Positions 23,101-33,801 of a stretch of 64,000 nucleotides of DNA are shown here, in pieces. The notes beneath the pieces were generated by a model. That model was not told where the DNA came from. It saw nothing but the letters and a program-made list of their open reading frames with translations, and ran no database searches. The DNA comes from Botryosphaeria dothidea (Eukaryota > Ascomycota > Dothideomycetes > Botryosphaeriales > Botryosphaeriaceae). The first letter of the stretch is position 1; every line of letters begins with the position of its first letter. The position numbers and the translations under genes are program-made. The stretch lies in assembly GCA_011503125.2 (NCBI GenBank), contig WWBZ02000008.1, positions 62,001-126,000 on the forward strand. The letters are read 5' to 3'.

Positions 23101-25231
23101 ACGCCGACCTTGTGGCCAGGATGCCGGACGACCTGAGCTTCGAAGACGCTGCCTCGATGCCGTGCGTGTTTACCACTGCTATCCACGCCCTGATTAACGT
23201 CGGTGGTTTGAGCAATGGCCAGGTGAGTGCTCTCCCCTCCTCGAATTCATGCATGGCTCTGACATGGAGCAATCAAGACTGTTCTGATCCACTCTGCCTG
23301 TGGTGGTGTTGGAATCGCTGCGATCCAGCTGTGCAAGATGATGGGTGCCGAGGTAAGAGATTGCCCCTTCCATCATCGAGTGACTGAAAACTGACCAGCG
23401 TCCAGATCTTCGCGACAGTCGGCAACCAGGACAAGGTCAAATATCTGGTCGACACGTTCGGCGTGCCCGAAAGCCACATCTTCACCTCCCGCGACGCCTC
23501 CTTCTACTCCGACCTCATGGCCGCCACAAACGGCCGCGGAGTCGACCTGGTCCTCAACTCCCTCTCGGGCGAGCTGCTGCACCTGTCCTGGAAATGCGTT
23601 GCTGAGTTCGGGAAGATGCTCGAGATTGGCAAGCGCGATCTCGTCGGGCACGCTGCGCTGGGCATGAGCCTGTTCGACGCTAACCGACAGTTCTGCGGCA
23701 TCGACATGTCCCGCATGGCCGTGCAAAGGCCCGAGGCCTATCAGAGGTGAGTGGTTCCCTTTCTCCTGAAATTTTGAAACGATCGTCTAAAGGAGTAATT
23801 GCAGGGTCCTTGCGCAGTGTATGCAATACTGCCAGAGCGGAAGCATCAGCCCCATCAGGCCGATCAAGACATTCCCAGTAAACCAGGTCGTCGAGGCCTT
23901 CCGAGAGATGCAGAAAGGGCAACACATCGGCAAGATTGTTGTCTCCATGCCTGAAGAGCCCGCCGAGCTCGAGGTCACGCCGACGGCGCAAAAGCTGGCA
24001 CTGCGGGCCGATGCGTCGTATCTATTGTGCGGAGGCCTCGGCGGCTTGGGGCGTGCCATCTCGAACTGGATGGTGGAGCACGGCGCCCGCCATCTCGTCT
24101 ACTTGTCGCGCTCTGGCGGCGAGTCCGAGAGCACCCAGGCGTTCATACGCGAGCTGGAGGCGCAGGGGTGCTCAGTCCAGGCGTTCAAGGGCGACGTTGC
24201 TAACCCCGACGACGTGGCAGCCGCGGTGCAGCAAGCGGCTATGCCGATTGCAGGAGTCTTGCACATGTCGATGGTGCTGAAGGTGAGTTGTTCAAATCCC
24301 CTTGACGCTGGATCCTTGAGACTGACTTCTGTTGCAGGACTGCGGCCTCTTGGACTTCACTCACGACGACTGGCGCACTGCCGTGTCGCCCAAGATCGAC
24401 GGCGCATGGAACATCCACAGAGCGCTGGGTGACGCGAAGTTGGACTTCTTCGTCCTCTTCAGCTCGCTCTCCTACGTCGTCGGCCAGATCGGCCAGGCCA
24501 ACTACGCCGCCGCCAACGCCTACCTGGCCGCCTTTGCGCAATACCGGCACTCGCTCGGCGCGCCCGCATCCGTAGTGGACATCGGCATCATGGAGGACGT
24601 CGGCTACGTCTGCGAGAACCCCGCCATCCTCGAGCACTTCCGGGCCCTGAGCTACCACACGCTCGAGGAAAGAGACCTCCTCGACTCGCTGGCGCTCCTC
24701 ATGGCCCGGCAAACATCCTCGCCGCCTTCCTCCGCCGGATACGTCAACCCGGCCGAGCTAGTCATCGGCCTCCGCAGCACGAAGCCCCTCTCCGACGAGC
24801 ACAACCGCGCGCTCTGGAGGCGCGACGTGCGCATGGCGCTCGCCCACCTCGAAGACAACAACACCACGAAGGCCGCCGCCGCCAACGGCAAAAAGGCCAG
24901 CGGCAACAACGATCTCGCGACCTTGGTCGCGGCCGTGGCGGCCGACCCCTCGCTGCTCGACGTGCCGGCCAACCAGGAGTTCCTGACGCGCAGCATCGGC
25001 GCGCGCCTCTACAGCTTCATGTTCCAGCCCGAGGAGGACCTCGACGTCAACATGACGCTCAAGGCCCTGGGCATCGACTCGCTCGTCGCCATCGAGATCC
25101 GCAACTGGTGGCGCCAGGCGCTGGGCTTCGACATTAGCGTCCTGGAGATCATGGGCGCCGGCAGTATCTCCATGCTGGGCAAGCTGGCTGCTGACGGCCT
25201 GAGAGGGCAAAGTGCAACCCATGCTGCCTGA
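17150..25231 (+). CDS. Highly reducing type I polyketide synthase, KS-AT-DH-MT-ER-KR-ACP
   Basis: Iterative fungal PKS of about 2,500 residues in 11 exons; introns include 17797-17843, 18358-18408 and short ones near 18535, 21729, 21885, 21970, 23222, 23350, 23747 and 24281. An N-terminal Asn-Gly repeat precedes the KS. KS: nucleophile in KTGCSASL, then ECHGTGT and [11 protein letters not shown] (from about residue 560): GQGAQW and GHSSGE. DH (about 930-1140): histidine in [11 protein letters not shown] and aspartate in [10 protein letters not shown] (about 1400): [11 protein letters not shown] (about 1800-2050): [10 protein letters not shown] and [10 protein letters not shown] (about 2120): GGLGGLGR, with the catalytic tyrosine in [21 protein letters not shown] near residue 2450. 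All domains look complete, with no stop after splicing. It lacks a releasing domain, fitting the stand-alone thioesterase next door. Expected product is a reduced, methyl-branched acyl chain; its identity is unknown. Confidence 0.96.
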
Positions 25232-25266
25232 GTGACATAGGACGATTTCGGCTGTTTCAAGGCTTT

Positions 25267-25320
25267 CCCCCCCCCCCCCCCCCCCCCCCCCTTTTTTTTT
25301 TTTTTTGGGGGGGGGGGGGG
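25267..25320. repeat. Homopolymer triplet C25-T15-G14
   Basis: Three adjoining runs, 25 C (25267-25291), 15 T (25292-25306) and 14 G (25307-25320), followed by TGGGGAGAGGGG. The C and G runs can pair to form a hairpin with a T loop. It starts 36 bp after the PKS stop, so it probably falls in the PKS 3' untranslated region or terminator. An assembly or read artefact is possible. Confidence 0.7.
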
Positions 25321-26235
25321 TGGGGAGAGGGGTATAGCTATGGGATTGTGGTTTTGTCTTGGTGTATGGTCTTTAATTCTGGTTTGTTGTTCTTGCGGTC
25401 CCTTTCTACGTTATCACCCAATAATGGGAACATTGAGATTTCATGCACCATACTACATCTACAGGCGCAAAGAGATGGGAGAATGTTGGATTTGAGAGTG
25501 AAGAGTTGTGAGGTCAGAAAAGAGAGTAGATTCTGCCTGTCTCCTGAGAGGGAGGTCGGTAGACTTGCTTATATACACGAGTGATGACTACATAACCGAG
25601 GATACTAAAGATCCGAGAGAGAGTGCCGATGCGGGGTTGGGCATCAAAGAGTGTTGTTGTATAAAGGATAGAACATTCGAGATAACTGAGATGCCTGAGG
25701 TAGTAAGGCAAGAAAGTCTGACAGAGAAGGAAAGTTGAAAATGAATGGTCTTCTTTTGCTACTGAAGACCCTGCGGTGCAGCCTTGCGGGTCCCACTACA
25801 GACACAGATTCATCGTTGCTACTCAGCAACGACCCCAGATTGGCGTCCATAAACAGCTTGCACGGATCTTTCATGCCGGGCACGCTACCGGTTATTGGAT
25901 GCAGGCCACACCCGCGATAGAGGTGATTTACTCTTTCCCCATGACTGCTGTCGGGTGCTGGTGGCGCGCTGGGGGGCGGAGCGGAGACGAGAATTCACTT
26001 GAGCCGCCGAGGCTGCCAGGAGACTACCAGGGTCCATGCAACGGGCCTGTTTGATGCGCGGGCCATTGGCGATCGGGATGGAGTAAGGCACGTGTGAGAG
26101 TTTGGATGGATTTGACCGCGCTGTAGTGTCTGGGTGACGTAAGACAGGATAAAGGAGTGACCGGGGTGTGTTGCTGGCGTTGGATACTTAAGCATCAGTC
26201 AACCGAACGCCCACCTTGATTCAGCAACCGCAGCC
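25321..26235. other. Intergenic region between PKS and thioesterase
   Basis: No ORF with support. The 3' part carries the promoter of the thioesterase; a TATA-like TACTTAAG lies at about 26186-26193, some 45 bp before the ATG. Confidence 0.45.
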
Positions 26236-27275
26236 ATGAACGACAAGAACCCTGCACAAGTCCAATTCGCGCCCCGCTTCCAGCAGAAGCCGTCGACGCC
26301 GCTCGTGCTAATCCACGACGGTGGTGGCACCACGTTCAGTTACTTCACGCTGGGTAGCCTACGGCGGAGCGTCTGGGCCATCCACAACCCGAACTTCTTC
26401 ACTGCCGAGCAATGGGAGGGCGGCATGGATGAGATGGCGCGGCACTATATCGGGCTGATGTACGATGCCGGAATCAGTGGGACAATCATCCTGGGAGGTA
26501 CGCAGAGACACTCATCCCCATCCCCATCCCCACCCAAGCCGAGCCTGACCATCTGACCCAGGCTGGTCGCTCGGCGGCTTCCTCTCGCTCGCCGTCGCCC
26601 GCGCGCTCGCCGCGGACGACAACGCCCGCATCTTCGTGTCGGGGCTCCTCATCATCGACTCGCCCTTCCACACGCCCTGGTCCCGAGTGGCCGCCCCGAC
26701 CGCCTCGCCCGACCTGCCCGGGCTGCCCGACCTCGTCATCAAGTCCCTCGACAACTGCGAGGGGCTGCTGACGCACTGGGAGCTGCCGGCGTGGGACGAG
26801 CCCGCGTGCTCGGGCAGAAAGGTGCGCTTCAACGCCGCGGGCAAGAGCTTCGCCGTCGCGCCCGGCGCCGTCCTGCACAAGCCGCTCGACGCGGGCTGGC
26901 GCGCCCTCGCGGTCCCGCGCTTCGAGCACGCCGGCGAGCCGTCCGACCAGCGCGCTGCGGTCCCGCCGGCCGTGATGCTGCGCTGCGTCGGGCGCGTGCC
27001 GGCCAAGGGCGCGTCGCCGCACACGTGCCGCGTCGACCTGTCGCGCGACGACGTCATGCTGGGCTGGGGCGGCGCGTATCCGGACTTCATCAAGGCCGTG
27101 ATCGACGTGGATTCGCACCACTACAACATCTTTGATCTCTCGAGAGTGAGTAGCGCCTCAGTCGCCAGCTGCCTGTCCGACTTGTTCTGACTGTCGCGTT
27201 TAGGTCAAGACGGTGACGGCTCAGATCAACGACGCGCTCGGGATACTCGAGAGCGTCAAGCCGTCGCTCATTTGA
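26236..27275 (+). CDS. Stand-alone thioesterase-domain protein (alpha/beta hydrolase)
   Basis: Probable trans-acting thioesterase that releases the chain from the ACP of the neighbouring reducing PKS, which has no release domain of its own. Inferred exons are 26236-26497, 26562-27145 and 27204-27275 (about 305 residues). The first intron interrupts the nucleophile elbow; splicing restores [20 protein letters not shown] with the catalytic serine (GWSLGG). The N-terminal [17 protein letters not shown] is typical of the PKS/NRPS thioesterase fold (oxyanion region). A candidate acid is the aspartate in LLIIDSPFH, and a candidate histidine is in [12 protein letters not shown] function in hydrolysis or in transfer to another acceptor cannot be separated by sequence. 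The gene is on the PKS strand about 1 kb downstream and looks intact. Confidence 0.88.
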
Positions 27276-29412
27276 ACGTGTTTCTGCAGCTCGTCGCGGC
27301 GTCTTGGAAGTGTGTCTGTGGGTTCTCGCAGCATCGTGCATCGTTACCCCTATAGAAATTGGTTTGCATCTCGGAGTCGGATTATTCAAGAATTACATGT
27401 CAGGTTTGCGTTGTTCTCCAGCAGTCTCCCCGTAGTCCGCTCACTGCTCGTGACATGGCTTGGCGGCTTACTGTGCGCCAAGCGTCTTACGTCAGACGGT
27501 ATGGCCACCGCCTGTTTGGCCGGCCACCGCCTCGTGGACATATCGTGCTTCTATTATCATGCCCTTGAGTCCTGACAGGTTCGTCGGCAATTTCCCACGG
27601 CTCGAGGACCATGACTTCTGAGTCACGGGTCCAGCACGCGCAAGGCTGCGTCCACTGCCAAGGCACCCGCCGCAGACGTTCCACCCTTGGATGTCTAGCA
27701 GACGTACTGCGAGTGTGTTTCTCATGCACTCTGTCGTCATGTTCTGTGACCGCGAGTTTATGATTTTTTCGACGAATGATTCATAAGTCGAGACGACGTG
27801 CTGCTCAATGCATGTGACACCCCGATCAAAGCCGCGACCCGGCAGTTACATTTTGAACATCTGATGACCCGGTCGTACTGTTGCCAGTGTTATGCTCGTC
27901 GGCATATGCCGTTCGGGCGTTCGGTGACACAGCGCCAGTTTCCGTGATGAGGATTGTCGTTTTCCCCTCCCGTCTAAGCTCCAGCCTGGGCTTTCTCTTC
28001 ACTATGCTGCTGCGAAGCTGTTTGCACTTCCGACACGGCACTTGCCGTCAGTTCTGGCATCATGGTGCGAGATCTTCTGTGTCGCGTGATTCCTAGAAGC
28101 GAAGCTGTGACGTTCCGAATGCTCGGGCATAGAAGGAAAATGGTGTTTCAAAAAGCGACAGGCACTTGAACGGCCAGCAGACGCAGGACGGTAGCTGTCG
28201 GAGAGCAAACGCTAGTGCAAAGACGGTCTGAGTTCCCACGCGAGCTCTCTGCAAGGTACCGACGGACAAGCCGGGATTCCGGACCTGCCCGCTGATCCGC
28301 CCAGTCATGTTGCGTCTTATTGGCTTCGCGCGGATGCAGGCTTACTCAGGCCATCTTCCTACTGCAGCCGCATGATGGACGCCCGACGAGCATCAATGGC
28401 AGGACTCTTGCTTCGTCACTTCCCTTCCACGTACTGCGTCACTCATCCGCGGACACTTATCCAGCATGTCTACGCGGAGAATAGTGGCACGTAGATGGTT
28501 TTGGGTCAAGGCCCTCCGTTCGCCGTAGCCCATGTCTGGACACGGTTGCATCCGACGACAGTACTGTGCGGCGGCTTCGTAGTTACTCGTGTGTCTAAGG
28601 AGAATAGACAAAGCGCATTCTCTTGATCGTCGGGCTTGAAAGACCTATGTTCATAATGGCGGTACATAGTAAACAATCTTGTCGGTCTTGCGGCATCCCG
28701 TAGCGTGATCAGAAGGTTGCACTTCACGCCGGCCTTTTGGCTGTTATGGTACACACCTGGTATTTGGATCTAGGGCAAGGTGGACTGTATCGTATCCTTG
28801 TGATAGGCAAATGTTTAATGGTAGATCAATTGGAATGTTCTTTGCATCTACGACGTCGCTCGCTTGAGTTTGTAGAAGAAGAAGAAGAAGAAGAAGAAGA
28901 AGAAGAAGAAGAAGCTCAAACTTTAACCAAGACTCTGCGGCGGAAGGCTGCAGTATAGCCAAGATGGCTTTGAGTTCTTCTCAAGCTCTCGTCCCGGAAA
29001 CCCAATCTAAGCCCTTAAGTATGTAGCAGAAAAAGTTCGTGAACACCATTGTAGAGTCGACTGTAAACGTGGATCCAGAGAGCGCTTCGCTTGCGACTTT
29101 GAAACCAGAAGATACGGCCTCTGTGCACGTACAGATCCGCGACCGGACAGTAAGACATAGCAGCCGAGACGCCAGGTCGCAAGGCCACCGGAAATTAGAC
29201 CAACATGGCCAAACACGAGAGGAAGCGGCTGATACCGGCGAGGTGGCATTAATTTTAGATCAGAGCCGCAAAGTATAACTTGTACCGGGAGTAACAGTCC
29301 TGTAGAGATGAAGAGCCTTCTGCTTGAATTAGTCCCATCCTGTGGAGGCATACAAGGCTACGAGCAAGGGACAGAAACTCAAAAGCCGCAGAGCCTCCAG
29401 CACACACCCGAG
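27276..29412. other. Long intergenic region, no supported gene
   Basis: About 2.1 kb between the thioesterase and the acyl-CoA ligase. ORFs are short, overlap on both strands and show no family features. The only notable element is the GAA microsatellite listed separately. A decayed gene or non-coding RNA cannot be excluded. Confidence 0.5.
28875..28913. repeat. (GAA)13 microsatellite
   Basis: Thirteen perfect GAA units in the intergenic region upstream of the acyl-CoA ligase. A purine-only tract like this is prone to length change. Confidence 0.9.
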
Positions 29413-31487
29413 ATGTATTTTACTCCGCCATCATACATCCCGCAATTACCACTGCAACCTCCGGATTCAGTGCCCATCCACGACTTCCTCTTTGGCAATG
29501 GAGACAAGTATGGACGTCACCCAGTCGCAGCGTCGAAGCCGCCTTTCACCTGCGGCATCACCGGGAAGTCGTATTCGGTAGAGGAGGTGGCAGAGCGGAT
29601 CGAGCTCCTAGCGCGAGCGCTCGCAGCCGAGCTTGGGTGGCAAGTCAACGCCGGCAAGCCGATCGACAAGATGATTGGAGTCTTTACCCTCAACTCGGTG
29701 CGGACCCCTTTGATCCCACTGGTACCAAGGCAGTGGTGCTGACAAAGCTTGTTTTGCCAGATCGACGCGCCCACCGTGTCATGGGCAGCACACCGTCTGT
29801 CGGGCGTGTCTTGTCCGATCAGCCCAGCCTACTCGCCGGCTGAGCTGGCTCGGCAGCTAAAAGTCGCAGGGTGCAAGGCACTGTTCACATGCCTGCCTCT
29901 TCTGGACGTTGCGCTCGAAGGAGCCGCGGCGGCGGGCATCCCAAGGAGCCGGGTGTACCTGATCGAGGTCCCGCTAAAGAGCATGAAGGGAAAGGAGCCG
30001 TTGCCGCGGTTCAAGCAAGTGGACGATCTCATCTCCGAGGGCGCGAGTATGGCCCCGTTGGAAGCGCTTCAGTGGACGGAGGGACAGGGCGCTCGCCAAC
30101 CCGCGTTTCTCTGCTCCTCGAGCGGCTCGTCCGGACTGCCGGTAAGTTCAACTGAATCGTTACTGCTGAGCAACATCGCTTACGCCTCGACCCGGCAGAA
30201 AAACGTCATGCTTTCTCACAGAAACATCATCGCGGCCATCATCCAAAGAGCGACGTACGAAAGCACGTACAGAGGGACTGACCCGGAGATGTGCCTCTGT
30301 GGACTTCCGCAAAGCCACGCCTACGCTTTGATCGTGATAACGCACGCAAGTCTGTACAGGGGCGACGGTGTGGTCGTACTCCAGGGATTTGACCTTCAAG
30401 AGACGCTGCAAACGATTCAGGATTTCCGGCTCGAGCGTTTGTGGTTGGTAAGTGCAAATAATCAGCATACACGCCATGACATTCTAACGTCCAATCCAAA
30501 AGGTCCCCTCAATGATCGTTGCCATGACAAAGGCTGCCGCGATTGTCAGGAAATACGACTTGAGCAGCGTCAAAATTACCGCATTCGGCGCATCGCCCCT
30601 GTCGCGAGAGGTCATCGAGGTGTACTCAGGCCTGGTGCCCGACTGCAAGATCATCCAGGGCTACGGCCTCACCGAGTCAGGCGCAATCATCACCTTCGGC
30701 AATGCAGATGATGTCGTGCATGGTTCTTGCGGCAGCTTATACCCGGGCTACGAAGCACGTCTGATTGACGAGGACGGCCGCGACATCGAGAAGCACGGAC
30801 AGCCGGGCGAGCTGCTCGTCCGTTCTCCGTCAATCATGCTGGGCTACTTCAACAACGACGCCGCAACCAGGGAGGCGCTGACCGAGGACGGCTGGCTGCG
30901 GACCGGGGATCTGGGAGAGTTTAGGATAACGCCCAACGGCCACGATCACTTCTTCATGGTCGAACGCGTGAAGGAGCTTATCAAAGTCAGGGTAAGCATT
31001 TCGACCGGCCAGTCAACTATGGGAATTGGTTCCTAATGTGTATTTGCAGGGTCTTCAAGTTGCCCCAGCCGAGATCGAGAACTTCCTGATGCAACATCCG
31101 GCCGTGGCCGACATCTCGGTAATCCCGGTCCCTGACGAATCCTCCGACGAGCTCCCCAAGGCGTTCATCGTCAAGACACCAGCTTTCAAGACCGCGGACG
31201 AGGATGCCCTAAGGGAGGAGCTCCACTCTTTGGTTGACAACACCTTTGCTGCCCACAAGCGTCTTGCTGCCGGCATTGAATTTGTCGATTCGTTGCCCAA
31301 GACCGCGAGCGGTAAGACGCAAAGAAAGGTTCTGAAGGAGCGAGTAAAGGCTCTTTTGGAGGCGAAGAAGATGGCCGTTGAGGCAGCCCGGAAAAAGGCA
31401 CCGGTGGTGATTCAGGTGTTTGAATTCGACTCAGATCAATCTGACGATGATTGCTCTGATGGTGGCTCTGATGATACCTTTGAGTAG
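29413..31487 (+). CDS. AMP-dependent acyl-CoA ligase (4-coumarate-CoA ligase-like)
   Basis: Adenylate-forming enzyme (ANL superfamily) that would activate a carboxylic acid, plausibly the released polyketide or a starter, as acyl-AMP and then acyl-CoA. Five exons; introns are 29698-29760, 30142-30198 and short ones near 30449 and 30990. Motifs in order are the P-loop SSSGSSGLPKNVMLSH, GYGLTESG, GWLRTGDLG, the hinge region with GLQVAPAEIE, and PKTASGKTQRK with the catalytic lysine region. The start MYFTPPSYIPQLPLQPPDSV matches where relatives begin. An in-frame ATG at 29308 would add 35 residues without family likeness. The C-terminus is unusually acidic and aspartate-rich (FDSDQSDDDCSDGGSDD) and shows no peroxisomal SKL-type signal. 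No stop or frameshift is seen. It marks the probable right end of the cluster. Confidence 0.92.
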
Positions 31488-32518
31488 ACGCATTTGATCA
31501 GGCGGCTACAACATTGTATATAATATGTAATTACAGCAGGCTCTGCAATGAACATAAGACACGCAAAAAGATCTTCACAAACATGCGGACCCTGGGGATA
31601 TCTCTCTTGTGACATCCTTTCCAGAAGAACTTTCCAGTCACCAACATGGTGACCTAGCAACGCCTTCACATTCATAAAGCTGCGGGAGACCTTCGAGTAG
31701 GTGCAGCTGCCGGAGATCGCGACTTAGACTCAATACGGGATTTTGAACGTCTTCGAAGCAGTCGGTTCACTCGCCGAAGAGTTTGATTCATTACTCAGCA
31801 TTCTCACTAATTCCTGTCACCACACTGTTGGTTAAGCATTACGGCGTGAGACCGCATCGGCACCTCTTCTCTTGTCCATAGAAATCGAACCGGGTGCCGT
31901 CTGCCCCGTTTTGGCCTCCACCGAACCAACGCACAGCCTCGAAAGAAGCGTCGCTTCTCAGCGCAAGTGAAGAAATTGATAGAGTATTAATGTCAGAGCT
32001 GTGGACGGTACATCTCTTTGAATTTCGGGTTCTGTCTTCTACATACACTCTATCTATACTCTATTGTCATACAAGGCACGAAATTCTTTCTCATATTGGT
32101 TCCAAAGGACCGAGTATCAGGTCGGGAAATCAAGAGCAATTGATCCTCCAAACATGCGTGGGTTTGCAATGCCAAAGCTCCGGCCGACTAACTCGTATCT
32201 CAATAGACCACCAAGCCCAATCGCCTTCATCCCGGTAACCCGAACACGAAACGAGCCCACGCGGTCAGTAGTCCGACTTCTTGTGAGCGCCTCGTTCAAC
32301 TGCGCCGTCACCCGCGTCACCAATCCCAGTTCTCAGCACGTGCCTACCATCCAACACAATCAGGAAATTGTACCTTCCTAAAGTCAAAGATATAACACGG
32401 CCTGATCGTACTAAGCGACCAGGCACTACTCATACGGCGCGGCGTCTGACTGTGTCAAACCATGCCCAAGGCACCAGCACTCCGCAAGCAAGAGGCCACC
32501 GTACCGCGGCTCCACCAT
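31488..32518. other. Intergenic region at the right cluster edge
   Basis: Convergent 3' region between the acyl-CoA ligase and the metallo-hydrolase. No supported ORF, repeat or RNA gene seen. Confidence 0.5.
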
Positions 32519-33801
32519 CTACCCCGCGGCAAACGTCGTCGTCTCCCCGATCACGCACGCGTCGAACACGCCCACCGTCGGGATGCCGCACGTCGTGAGC
32601 GCCTGCTCCAGCAGGCGCACCGGCTCGCGCACGTCTTCGTCGCCCAGGATCCACGTGCCCCAGTGCATGGCGAGGGCGCGGCGGCAGCGCGTGGCCTTGA
32701 AGATCTCGACGGCGTCGCGCGGGCTCGAGTGCAGCGACGCCATGAGCGCGCGCGGCTCGTACGCCCCGATCGGCAGCAGCCCGAGCGCGAAGGGCCCGCG
32801 CAGCTCGCCGATCTGCCCGAACGCCGGGCACACCGGCAGCCCCGCGTCGTACGGCGCCGCCCAGTCGTCCGGCGTGCCCGCCGGCACTGCCGTCACGTCG
32901 CGGTACCCCGTGTCGCCCGCGAAGTAGACGGAGGCGCGCGTCCCGGCGCCTTCGCCTTCCTCTTCGTCCTGCTCCTCTCCGTCTTCCTCCTCGTGGCCGC
33001 TATCTGGCCATGCTGGGGCCGACGACATGTCTGTTACGGCCCAGGAGGCCCATAGGCTCTTGTCGGTGCCGAGCGGCCCGCGGCCGGTGGTGTGCTGCGC
33101 GGGGAGACAGCTGACGCGCGCCGTCATGGCCCGTTTGTTGTCGCCGACGCCTTGCGGCTCCAGCGTGATGTCGGCCTCCTCCCACCAGTCCAGCTCGGTC
33201 ACGTTGGGTATGCCGCTCGAGCGGAACCAGTCGGCGTCTCCGAGCGGCACGAAGAAGTGCGCTTGCGGATGGCGCTTGTGGATTTCCACGACGGTCGGAT
33301 GGCTCAGCTGTTTCGCGGAAATTTGCGTGCAACTCGTCAGCACGCCTGGCGAAGCCGCGTTGCGGGGCCACCGGGTGCAGGGAAACGTACATGGTCATAG
33401 TGGTTGTGCGAGATGACGACGATGTCGATGATGGGGATCTCGTGGACTTCGCACGGCAGTTTGGTGAAGCGTTTGGGCCCGAACCAGCTGACGGGCGAGC
33501 AACGGTCTGTCAGGACGGGATCGAACAGGATGCGCAGGCCGCACGGGAGCTCGACGAGATAGCAGGCATGGCCTAACCAGGTGGCTCGTAGGGGTGTGCC
33601 GTCGGTGCCGTAGCGGGCTGTTGAAAACGTAGGTTTCAAGACTTGTATCTGACATTCTCTCAGCAAGGACCCGAGGGTACAGCCATGGCCAGACTCACAT
33701 TTGCCTCTGCAACAGAAGGGCTTGGGGGATGGCATGTCAGCTGGAGGGTACGCCGGCGTTGTTTCTACGGAGCAACTCACTGTGTCCACAAGCTGAGCCA
33801 T
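32519..33801 (-). CDS. NAPE-PLD-like metallo-beta-lactamase-fold hydrolase
   Basis: Zn-dependent hydrolase of the metallo-beta-lactamase superfamily, resembling N-acyl-phosphatidylethanolamine phospholipase D. The metal motif is SHNHYDH (HxHxDH), with upstream [13 protein letters not shown] and downstream [18 protein letters not shown] and ALAMHWGTW. An intron (33390-33308) joins NHYDH to [14 protein letters not shown]. Between the core strands lies a low-complexity acidic insert, roughly [15 protein letters not shown], which is not part of the typical fold. The N-terminus is uncertain. The first ATG in the open frame is at 33801, and a GTGAGT soon after may begin one or two more introns before the clearly conserved part starts near 33630. 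No link to the cluster is evident apart from position. Confidence 0.85.

Noticed and set aside
27276..29300. Possible extra cluster gene between thioesterase and ligase
   Set aside because: ORFs are short and mutually overlapping, no exon chain gives a known family, and no motif was found.
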